A stretch of 64,000 nt of DNA from Streptomyces griseomycini (GTDB lineage: Bacteria > Actinomycetota > Actinomycetes > Streptomycetales > Streptomycetaceae), in NCBI RefSeq assembly GCF_014203535.1, contig NZ_JACHJI010000002.1, positions 315,042 to 379,041 of the forward strand. Reading direction: 5' to 3'. Made by a program: the position numbers and the translations under genes. This document shows, piece after piece, positions 16,723-23,566 of this stretch (position 1 is the stretch's first letter; each line of letters opens with the position of its first letter). The notes below the pieces were generated by a model. That model saw nothing but the letters and a program-made list of their open reading frames with translations, did no database searches and was not told where the DNA came from.

Positions 16723-17664
16723 ATGGGCATGACGACGGACGTGCACGTGAGGGACCTGCGCTCCTTCCTGACCGTGGCCGAGGAACTGCACTTCACGCGC
16801 GCCGCCGAGCGCCTGTACGTGTCGCAGCCCGCGCTGAGCAAGCAGGTGCGGGCGCTGGAACGGCAGTTGGGCGTGGAGCTGTTCCACCGGGACCGGCAGG
16901 GCGTGGCCCTCACCGGGGCCGGTGCGGCGCTGCTGCCGCACGCGCGGCGGGTACTGGCCGCGTGGGAGGAGGGGGCGGCCGCGGTGGAGCGGACCCGGGC
17001 GGCGCAGCGCAGCACGCTGGTGGTGGGCATGAGCACCAGCCCGGGCCGCGGTGGCCTGCTCCCGGCGGTCCGCTCCCGCTTCACCGCCGCGCACCCCGAG
17101 GCGGTGGTCCGGCTGCGGCAGGTGAGCTGGGAGGACCCGACGGCGGGTCTGGCGGACGGCGAGGCGGACGTGGCGTTCGTCTGGCTGCCGCTGCCGGACC
17201 CCGAGCGCTACGCCTGGACGGTGGTCGCCGAGGAGCCGCGCCTGGTCGCCCTCCCCGACACCCACCCCCTGGCCGCCCGCGCGGAACTCACCCTCGCCGA
17301 CCTGGCCGACGAACCGTTCCTGGCCCTGCCCCCGAGCGCGGGCGTCCTGCGCGACCACTGGCTCGCCCTCGACGAACGCCCCGGCGGCCCGCCCCGCGTC
17401 GGCGCGGAGATCGCCGGCACGGAGGAGACGTACGAGGCCCTGGTGGCGGGCCTGGGCATCTGCTTCGTCGCCACCGGCAACGCCCCGCTCGTCACCCTCG
17501 GCGGCGTCACCACCCGCCCGGTCCGCGACCTCTCCCCCAGCCGGTACGCCCTGGCCTGGCGGAAGCGGGACGCCGGCCGGCCGCTGGTCCGGGGGTACGC
17601 GGAGGCGTGCCGGAGGGCGACGCGGCGGGAACGGCGCGGCGGGGGCGACGAGCGGCGGCCGTGA
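16723..17664 (+). CDS. LysR family transcriptional regulator
   Basis: 313 residues. N-terminal LysR winged helix (RDLRSFLTVAEELHFTRAAE ... YVSQPALSKQVRALERQLG ... LFHRDRQGVALTGAG, residues 9-69), followed by a two-lobed periplasmic-binding-protein-like effector domain. Two in-frame ATGs (16723 and 16729) are possible; neither has a convincing ribosome site, which fits a leaderless or nearly leaderless transcript. Divergence from the SDR gene suggests it controls that gene. Confidence 0.9.
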   Translation: MGMTTDVHVRDLRSFLTVAEELHFTRAAERLYVSQPALSKQVRALERQLGVELFHRDRQGVALTGAGAALLPHARRVLAAWEEGAAAVERTRAAQRSTLVVGMSTSPGRGGLLPAVRSRFTAAHPEAVVRLRQVSWEDPTAGLADGEADVAFVWLPLPDPERYAWTVVAEEPRLVALPDTHPLAARAELTLADLADEPFLALPPSAGVLRDHWLALDERPGGPPRVGAEIAGTEETYEALVAGLGICFVATGNAPLVTLGGVTTRPVRDLSPSRYALAWRKRDAGRPLVRGYAEACRRATRRERRGGGDERRP

Positions 17665-17709
17665 GCCGCTCGGACCTCCCTGCGGGGGAAGGGCTCCGTC
17701 GGTCGTCGG

Positions 17710-18333
17710 TCAGTTCGTGAGCGCCGGGGACGCGGCCTCCCACGCGAACCCGTCCGGGTCGGTGAACGGTCCGGCACCGCCGCCGATCACGATCCGGTGC
17801 GATCCGGTGCCGTCGGGGGACACGCCGGCGACCTTGGCCAGGCCACGGCGCTTGTACAGCGCCAGCTTGACGGGACCCGATCCGGTGGCGAACTCGACGT
17901 ACTTGCCGCCGAAGCCCTTCGCCACGGCGAGGCCCCGGCCCACGTAGAACCGCTTGCTCGCCTTCACGTCCTCGACCCCCAGCAGGAGCACGATCTCGTC
18001 GATCCGCCCGGTGGCCGGGCCGGTGTCCCTCTTCGACGACGCGACCTGCCAGATCGTCCCGTCCGGGGCCTGCACGACGCCCCCGTAGCCCCAGAGCGAC
18101 CTGGCGGCGGGCTTCAGCGTCGTGGCGCCGGCGTCCACGGCGGCGCCGACGAGGGCGTCGACGTCGGCCGGCCGGGGCACCACGAGCGACAGCGTGAAGC
18201 CGCGGAAGCCGGTCGTCGGCGCCTGCGAGGCCCGCAGGCGTACCTGACCGCCCAGGCCGAAGGCGGTGGTGTGGAAGCGGTCGGCGGCCGTGGGGTCGGC
18301 CACCTCGAGGGTCACGGATTCGATGAATGCCAT
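17710..18333 (-). CDS. Two-domain VOC (glyoxalase/bleomycin-resistance) superfamily protein
   Basis: 207 residues made of two VOC modules: SVTLEVADPTAADRFHTTAFGLG starts the first and DEIVLLLGVEDVKASKRFYVGRG starts the second, the latter ending GPFTDPDGFAWEAA. VOC proteins bind metal or drugs and catalyse isomerisation or dioxygenation; the ligand here is unknown. The gene starts 5 bases before the end of the AraC-type gene upstream (stop at 18339), so the two form one transcript. Confidence 0.85.
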   Translation of the reverse strand: MAFIESVTLEVADPTAADRFHTTAFGLGGQVRLRASQAPTTGFRGFTLSLVVPRPADVDALVGAAVDAGATTLKPAARSLWGYGGVVQAPDGTIWQVASSKRDTGPATGRIDEIVLLLGVEDVKASKRFYVGRGLAVAKGFGGKYVEFATGSGPVKLALYKRRGLAKVAGVSPDGTGSHRIVIGGGAGPFTDPDGFAWEAASPALTN

Positions 18334-18338
18334 GGCCG

Positions 18339-18767
18339 TCACGCTAGGTGCGGCGCGACGGCCGGTGCTTCTTCGTTCCTGCTCGGTTCCGCCGCCGTCC
18401 GGTGCGCGGCCCGGTAGGCGCCGGGCTCCGTGCCGGCCAGCTCGGTGAAGCGGGCGGCGAAGACGGCCGGCGACGGGCAGCCGACCGCGCGGCGGACCTC
18501 GTCGACGGCGAGGTCGCCGTGGAGCAGCAGCACCGTCGCGCGCTCGACGCGACGCGCCGTCAGGTACGCGTACGGCGACATGCCGTAGGCCAGCCGGAAC
18601 AGGCGGCCGAGGTGCCCGGCGGGCATGTCCGCGCCGCGGGCGAGCGCCTCGACGTCGAGCGGCCGCGCGTGCTCCCGGTCGATCCGGTCGCGGACGCGGC
18701 GCAGTCGCGCGAAGTCGCTCAGGCGCTGCGCCGCGGCGCGTGCGCGCCCCCACGAGGGGTGACACAT
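18339..18767 (-). CDS. AraC family transcriptional regulator (DNA-binding domain only)
   Basis: 142 residues consisting almost only of an AraC two-helix-turn-helix domain: LDVEALARGADMPAGHLGRLFR ... GMSPYAYLTARRVERAT ... VDEVRRAVGCPSPAVFAARF. No N-terminal sensor domain is present. The start ATG 18767 is preceded by AAGGAG with 7-base spacing; an ATG 18 bases upstream lacks this. It sits between two VOC genes on the same strand and ends 5 bases before the next start, so it probably regulates this small cluster. Confidence 0.88.
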   Translation of the reverse strand: MCHPSWGRARAAAQRLSDFARLRRVRDRIDREHARPLDVEALARGADMPAGHLGRLFRLAYGMSPYAYLTARRVERATVLLLHGDLAVDEVRRAVGCPSPAVFAARFTELAGTEPGAYRAAHRTAAEPSRNEEAPAVAPHLA

Positions 18768-18859
18768 GAGGGAACTCCTTCTCATCGAGGTCCGCGGGCA
18801 CCCCGCCGGGTGCGTGCCGGGGCGGGCGGCGGGGTGCCCGGCGGCGACGGCCGGACGGT

Positions 18860-19270
18860 TCAGCGGAGTTCCTGGATGCGGACCAGGTTGCCCGCGGGGT
18901 CGCGGAAGGCGCAGTCGCGGACGCCGTACGGCTGCTCGGTCGGCTCCTGGACCACCTCGGCGTCGCGGGCCTGCACCTTCTCGAACGTGCCGTCGAGGTC
19001 CGGGGTGGCCAGCAGGATCCAGCCGTAGGTGCCCTTGGCCATCATCTCGGCGATGGTGCGGCGCTCGTCCTCGGTGATCCCGGGGTCGGCGGCCGGCGGC
19101 GCCAGGAGGATGGACGTACCGGCCCGCCCGGCCGGGCCGACCGTGATCCAGCGCATCTTTCCCTGCCCGACGTCGCTGCGGACCTCGAAGCCGAGGACGT
19201 CGCGGTAGAAGGCCAGGGAGGCGTCCGGGTCGTCGTGCGGGAGAACGGTGGTGTGAATGGTGAGGTCCAT
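18860..19270 (-). CDS. VOC family protein (glyoxalase-like)
   Basis: 136-residue single VOC protein: VLPHDDPDASLAFYRDVLGFEV at the N-terminus and VRDCAFRDPAGNLVRIQE at the C-terminus, a bleomycin-resistance/extradiol dioxygenase fold. The central segment MMAKGTYGWILLATPDLDGT is the second beta-alpha unit. The substrate is unknown. It lies 92 bases upstream of the AraC gene on the same strand, so it may belong to the same operon or have its own promoter. Confidence 0.87.
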   Translation of the reverse strand: MDLTIHTTVLPHDDPDASLAFYRDVLGFEVRSDVGQGKMRWITVGPAGRAGTSILLAPPAADPGITEDERRTIAEMMAKGTYGWILLATPDLDGTFEKVQARDAEVVQEPTEQPYGVRDCAFRDPAGNLVRIQELR

Positions 19271-19464
19271 GCCGATCAGGCTAGGTACGGCTCCCCGGCC
19301 CGCGCTTCTCCGTTCCTGACCGGTCCGGCGGCTCCCCGCCTCCCCGCGGGGCGCCGGGCGGCGCACGGCCGGCGGAACGGCGCTGCCCGGCGGTGGTCCC
19401 GCCCCGGACGCCGGCGTCCTCCCCCTGTTCGAGTGCCCGGGAGCGGCAGGCGGTCGCACCGCTC

Positions 19465-20709
19465 TCAGGGCCTCCCCGACGACCCGCGTGAACGGCGGTT
19501 GCGCCACCAGGTGACCAGCCACAGGACGTTGACCCCGCCCAGGACGACCAGCACGGTCACCGAGTCGGCGTTGCCCGCGAGGCCGTGCTCCGGCCCCAGT
19601 CCCCGTGCCGCGCGGACCAGCAGGGCGATGTCCACGGGGAGGGTGACGGCGGCCATGAACGCCAGGCAGGCCGCCGTGCCGACCACGAGGACGACGCTGT
19701 AGAGCCGGACGGCCCGGCGCTCGTGCGGGGGCAGCCGGGTGCTCGGGTCGCCGGTCCCGGTGGTCCCGCCGGGGCTCGGCAACCGCACCGCCCGCCGGAA
19801 CGCGTACCGGGCGTAGGCGAGACCGTCGCCGTACAGGTTCCGGCAGCCGGTGAGGTCCTGGAGGACGAAGTACAGGTCCGTACGGGTGAAGACCAGGCAC
19901 TGGAAGGGCAGCGGCATCAGGGCCAGCAGCAGGGCCGCGGCCAGCAGCCGGTGGGCCGTCGTACCGGTGTCCGTCAGGGCGAGGACCAGGACCAGGGACG
20001 AGGCGACGGACAGGTTGAGGGCGATACCGGCCAGGTAGGCCGTCAGCCGGTGGCGGCGGGCCGCGAGCTCGATGCCGCTGATGTCGGTCTGCATGACGAG
20101 GAACTGCAGCCGGGTGCCCAGCCGCATCCTCCCCGGCACGCCCACGGCTCGGGCGGTGACCAGGTGCGCCAGCTCGTGGGCCAGCAGCAGCGCCCACCCG
20201 GCCGCCGCCCCGGTGAGCAGGACCAGGCTGCCGTGCGGGCTCCACAGCAGGTCGTGATAGTCCGGCAGCAGGTCGGGACGGCGGACCAGGACGGCGACGG
20301 CGGCCGTCAGCAGCGCTCCGACGAGCACGGGGAGCACCGGGTGCAGGGCGAACCGGACGTGGTGGGGGCGCAGCCACGGCAGTGACGCGCGCGCCGGTTC
20401 GGCGTCCGGCACCGGCCGGTCCCCGATCCGCGCCACGAACCCCAGAGCGGCCAGGTCCCGGACGAAGTCCGTGACCGCGAACTCCTCACCGGTCTCGTCG
20501 CGCAGTGTCTCCGCCGTGCGGGCCACGCTCAGCCCCTCGCCCAGGAGTTCCAGCGCGCGCGCCCCGGCCTCCGGCACGGCGACGAAGGTCCGGGTGGCCA
20601 TGCGGCCCACGATCCACTCGTCCCGGTCCCGCCGCACCGCCAGGTCGTGCAGCAGGACGCGGGTCGACGGTTCGATCCGGGGGCGGTCCTGCGCCGCGGT
20701 GTCCGTCAC
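19465..20709 (-). CDS. M50-type membrane metalloprotease with PqqD-like N-terminus (RiPP-associated)
   Basis: 414 residues. The first roughly 100 residues are soluble and look like the small winged-helix PqqD/RRE-type leader-binding fold (residues 12-95). From about 125 there are six or so membrane helices. HELAH at 178-182 is the zinc motif of M50 intramembrane proteases. The distal segment TDLYFVLQDLTG resembles the LDGYYLLSDL segment of 'putative peptide zinc metalloproteases', supplying the third metal ligand. The gene begins with GTG overlapping the ThiF-like gene stop (GTGA), so the two are translationally coupled. I infer that it processes or exports the product of the adjacent 25-residue peptide gene. 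Protease activity is inferred, not shown. Confidence 0.82.
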   Translation of the reverse strand: MTDTAAQDRPRIEPSTRVLLHDLAVRRDRDEWIVGRMATRTFVAVPEAGARALELLGEGLSVARTAETLRDETGEEFAVTDFVRDLAALGFVARIGDRPVPDAEPARASLPWLRPHHVRFALHPVLPVLVGALLTAAVAVLVRRPDLLPDYHDLLWSPHGSLVLLTGAAAGWALLLAHELAHLVTARAVGVPGRMRLGTRLQFLVMQTDISGIELAARRHRLTAYLAGIALNLSVASSLVLVLALTDTGTTAHRLLAAALLLALMPLPFQCLVFTRTDLYFVLQDLTGCRNLYGDGLAYARYAFRRAVRLPSPGGTTGTGDPSTRLPPHERRAVRLYSVVLVVGTAACLAFMAAVTLPVDIALLVRAARGLGPEHGLAGNADSVTVLVVLGGVNVLWLVTWWRNRRSRGSSGRP

Positions 20710-21929
20710 GGGAGGTCCTCCGGTCCCGGGTCCGCCGCCGGTTCAGGGTTCCCCTCCGGACCCGCCACCGGCCCCGGGGCCGCCGCCGGTCCCGGTCCGC
20801 AGGCGGGGCAGTCGGGACGCCGCCCCGAACGCTGCATGACCGGGTCGCCGGGCACCATGAGGTTGAGGCCGAACCGGCACCCGGGATCGACCGGCGGGAC
20901 GCCGCACAGCAGCACGAGGGCGGCATGGGCCAGCAGACTGCCGGACAGGCCCGCGGTCACGGCGTTGACCGGGTTCCACGGCATGCGGGGCGAGGCGGCC
21001 TCCTCGTCCTGGCCGGGCGCGAGCCGCAGATCGCGCCGCTCGATCTCGGTGCTGCGCAGGCACTCCCAGCACGCGCCCCGGCCGGGCGAGAAGACGCCGA
21101 CGCTCACCAGGGGGCCGCGGTAGCCGGCTTCGGCCCACGGCGTGCCGGAGGCCAGACAGACCTGGTTGGCCCACCTGCGGATCACGGCGGGGCGGTCGGC
21201 GGCCAGCAGCAGCACGTCGTACGCCGGCCCGTCACCGGACCCGCCGGTCAGCAGGTCCTCGAGGTCCGCCGGGCCGCGCACCTCGCGGCGTTCGCCGGTG
21301 ACCGTCGTGTGCGGGTTCAGGGCGCGCAACGCCGTCAGCGCCGCGTCGATCTTGGGCGTACCGAGGTCCTGCTCGCGGAAGAGGGTCTGCCGGTTGAGGT
21401 TGGACAGCTCGACGACATCCGGTTCGACGCAGTGCAGCCACCCCACTCCGGAGGCCACCAGGTCCCGCGCGGCGGCCCCGCCGGTGCCGCCGACGCCGAC
21501 CAGCAGGACCCGGGCGCGACGCAGCAGCAGCTGCGGCTCCCAGGAGCTCTCCCTCGGCCGGAGGTCCATCCAGCGCAGCAGGGCCACGCCCCTGCTGTAC
21601 CGCTCGCGTTCCCGCTCGGACAGCTCCGCCGGCGGCGCGGCACCGGCGTCCTCCACGTACCCGGCCGCGGTCAGGTCGGCCATCGCCCGGACGATGTCCG
21701 GGGCCGGCAGCCGCAGCCCCGGGTGGCGGCGGGACACCTCGGCGACGACGGCAGCGGGGTCCCGCGTACCGTCCATGGCCTCGACCAGCGTCCACACCCA
21801 GCCGTCGGGGTCCCTGACCTCGGCACCGACGCCGTGGACGACGCTCCCGATCCTCACGTGCCCGTCCACCGTCCTGTAGGCCCGGTGCTCCGGCTTGACG
21901 CGGGGCCGTCGCATCGCGTGCACCGTCAT
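20706..21929 (-). CDS. ThiF/MoeB/E1-like adenylyltransferase with N-terminal leader-binding-like domain
   Basis: 407 residues. The N-terminal 100 residues (VKPEHRAYRTVDGHVRIG ... AMADLTAAGYVED) resemble the winged-helix domain found before ThiF-like proteins in RiPP clusters. The catalytic core has the nucleotide loop VGVGGTGG (144-151), Asp171, NLNRQ (177-181) and Lys193, all standard for E1-like AMP-transfer. Two zinc-binding pairs are intact: CWEC (287-290) and CPAC (374-377). It would adenylate a peptide or protein C-terminus, or a side-chain carboxylate, as in MccB, PaaA or ThiF. ATG 21929 is chosen; ATG 21914 is the alternative. The last 30 residues are Pro/Gly-rich. It is divergent from the small peptide gene and coupled to the M50 gene. 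Confidence 0.85.
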   Translation of the reverse strand: MTVHAMRRPRVKPEHRAYRTVDGHVRIGSVVHGVGAEVRDPDGWVWTLVEAMDGTRDPAAVVAEVSRRHPGLRLPAPDIVRAMADLTAAGYVEDAGAAPPAELSERERERYSRGVALLRWMDLRPRESSWEPQLLLRRARVLLVGVGGTGGAAARDLVASGVGWLHCVEPDVVELSNLNRQTLFREQDLGTPKIDAALTALRALNPHTTVTGERREVRGPADLEDLLTGGSGDGPAYDVLLLAADRPAVIRRWANQVCLASGTPWAEAGYRGPLVSVGVFSPGRGACWECLRSTEIERRDLRLAPGQDEEAASPRMPWNPVNAVTAGLSGSLLAHAALVLLCGVPPVDPGCRFGLNLMVPGDPVMQRSGRRPDCPACGPGPAAAPGPVAGPEGNPEPAADPGPEDLP

Positions 21930-21976
21930 CTTCGCGCCAATCCCTTCAGTCCCAACTCCCCCGAGGACAACGGACA

Positions 21977-22006
21977 TTGACAACAGTGATCCGGAAGGCG
22001 AACTCT
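21977..22006 (+). promoter_or_regulatory. Candidate promoter for peptide gene
   Basis: TTGACA at 21977-21982, a perfect -35 consensus, with 18 bases to a weak -10 like AACTCT (22001-22006). It lies in the 130-bp divergent region, 54 bases ahead of the peptide start. The -10 is poor, so confidence is limited. Confidence 0.4.
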
Positions 22007-22059
22007 GGCAAGAGCACCACGACCCACTGCACGCCACAACCGCCACGGGAGGACACGGC

Positions 22060-22137
22060 ATGCCGAACAAGATCGAGATCCGTCCGCTGGACAAGAAGGA
22101 GACCACCGGCGACAGCGGTGGCAACGGCGGCGCCTGA
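22060..22137 (+). CDS. 25-residue putative RiPP precursor peptide
   Basis: Tiny gene beginning MPNKIEIRPLDKK and ending in a Gly-rich tail TGDSGGNGGA. The ATG is preceded by GGGAGG with an ideal 7-base gap, a far better ribosome site than any upstream start in this frame. It lies 13 bases before the M14 carboxypeptidase gene and is divergent from the ThiF-like and M50 genes. The charged beta-strand-like N-terminus KIEIRPLD is of the kind that pairs with PqqD/RRE domains; the C-terminal half would be the core. No Cys is present, so thioether chemistry is excluded; Asp, Glu, Asn, Thr, Ser and Lys remain as possible modification sites. I do not recognise a named family. That it is a precursor is an inference from size, ribosome site and neighbours. 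Confidence 0.7.
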   Translation: MPNKIEIRPLDKKETTGDSGGNGGA

Positions 22138-22150
22138 CCGGACGCGCACG

Positions 22151-23461
22151 ATGGACCGCTACCTCACGGTCGCGGAGGTCACCGAGGCGGCGCGGCGGCT
22201 GGTCTCCCGGTACCCCGGGGCCGGCCGCCTGCGCCGGATCGGGACGTCCCGCGCGGGCCGTCCGATCCTGATGCTGTCCGTGGGGCACGGTCCGCGTCAC
22301 GTCCTGGTGGTCGCCCGACCGCACCCCGACGAGCCGGTCGGCGGCGCGACCGCGATCGCGCTGGCGGAGCGGGTGGCACGCGGCGACCGGTGGTCCGCGG
22401 CGACCGACCCCGAGCTCGTCACCTGGGACATCGTCCTGTGCCTGGATCCGGACGGCGCCGCGCTGAGCCGGGGGATCGAGGAGGCGACGGCCGGACCCGA
22501 CCACACCCTGGAGAGCTACTACCGCACCGCCTTCCGTCCGGTCGCGGCGGAGCAGCCGGAGTGGGCGCCGATCGAGTCGCGGCACCTGCCGGAGAGCCAG
22601 GCGCTGTTCGACGTGATCGACGAACTGCGCCCGTTCCTCCAGTGCTCCCTGCACAACGTCGAAGCGGGCGGCAGCTGGGTCCAGCTGACCCGCGACCTCC
22701 CCGGACTCGCCGTGCCCTTCCGGACGTCCGCCGGGGAGCTCGGCATCCCGGTCCAGCACGGCACGTACGACGCCCTGTACTGGGAGAACCCGAGCCCCGC
22801 GGTCTACGTCCTGCCTCCGCCGGACAGCACCGGCCGCCTGGCGGCCGGGTCCGAGAACATCGGGTCGTCCACCTGGTGCGCACCCGCGCGGTACGGCGGC
22901 GTCACCGCGATCGTCGAAGTGCCCATGTGGGCGACCGACGCGGCCGAGGACCCGTCCCCGCACCCGGAGGCGGCCCACGTGCTGCGCGACCTGTCCGGGC
23001 TGGTGCGGGACGACGGACGGCGGGTGACCGCCCTCCTCGGCAAGGCGCGCGGATTCCTGCCGCCGCCGGGGGAGAGTCCGCTCAGGCGCGTGCTGGAGTG
23101 GATGGCCGACGGCCTCTACGACCTGGTCGCCGACTCCTGGGAACCGCTCGCCCGGCAGGCGGCCGAGGTGTCCCACGCCGATGACCCGCGGCGGCCCACC
23201 ACGGCGCAGGTCTGCTCGCTGGACGTCGTGGCCCGCCGGCAACCGCTCCGTGCGGCGGGCCTTCTGCTGCGGCTGCTGGAGGCGGCGGACGACGACGCCG
23301 CACCGGGGCTGCACCGCGAGCTGGACGCCCTCTTCACCGCGTGGTGCACGGACTTCGAGAAGGCCCTGCGCCTGCGCTGGGTGCCCGTGCGGCACCAGGT
23401 GGAGCACCAGGCACGCACGGTCGTGGCAGCCGCCGAGAGTGCGCTGAAGACCCTCCGGTGA
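22151..23461 (+). CDS. M14 family zinc carboxypeptidase (RiPP-associated)
   Basis: 436 residues. Zinc ligands of the M14 fold are visible: HPDE (His58, Glu61) in VVARPHPDEPVGG, and His168 in CSLHNVEAGG. The catalytic glutamate is Glu256 in TAIVEVPMW. The enzyme has no signal peptide, so it works in the cytoplasm. The C-terminal third (about 300-436) is helical and unfamiliar. Cytosolic M14 enzymes remove C-terminal residues from peptides, so it could trim the Gly-rich tail of the 25-residue peptide encoded 13 bases upstream. Start ATG 22151; the ribosome site is weak, consistent with coupling to the peptide gene. Unlike secreted carboxypeptidases of Streptomyces it lacks a propeptide. Confidence 0.85.
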   Translation: MDRYLTVAEVTEAARRLVSRYPGAGRLRRIGTSRAGRPILMLSVGHGPRHVLVVARPHPDEPVGGATAIALAERVARGDRWSAATDPELVTWDIVLCLDPDGAALSRGIEEATAGPDHTLESYYRTAFRPVAAEQPEWAPIESRHLPESQALFDVIDELRPFLQCSLHNVEAGGSWVQLTRDLPGLAVPFRTSAGELGIPVQHGTYDALYWENPSPAVYVLPPPDSTGRLAAGSENIGSSTWCAPARYGGVTAIVEVPMWATDAAEDPSPHPEAAHVLRDLSGLVRDDGRRVTALLGKARGFLPPPGESPLRRVLEWMADGLYDLVADSWEPLARQAAEVSHADDPRRPTTAQVCSLDVVARRQPLRAAGLLLRLLEAADDDAAPGLHRELDALFTAWCTDFEKALRLRWVPVRHQVEHQARTVVAAAESALKTLR

Positions 23462-23468
23462 ACCCGTT

Positions 23469-23490
23469 CCGGCGGTTCCGGAACCGCCGG
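23469..23490. terminator. 22-bp palindrome after M14 gene
   Basis: CCGGCGGTTCC followed directly by its complement GGAACCGCCGG, 8 bases after the M14 stop and in the gap before the convergent SNF2 gene. It forms a compact GC hairpin usable in both directions. Confidence 0.55.
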
Positions 23491-23566
23491 CCGACCCCTC
23501 CTGGGCACCGGCGCCGGTCCGTCGGAACCCGCAGAACGCGACGGCCGCGCCCGGCGACGTGCGGCA

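Noticed and set aside
20706..22137. Assignment of the peptide locus as a bona fide microcin C cluster
   Set aside because: Only the ThiF fold is shared. The peptide has no terminal Asn as encoded, and no exporter, carboxymethyl or aminopropyl genes are present.
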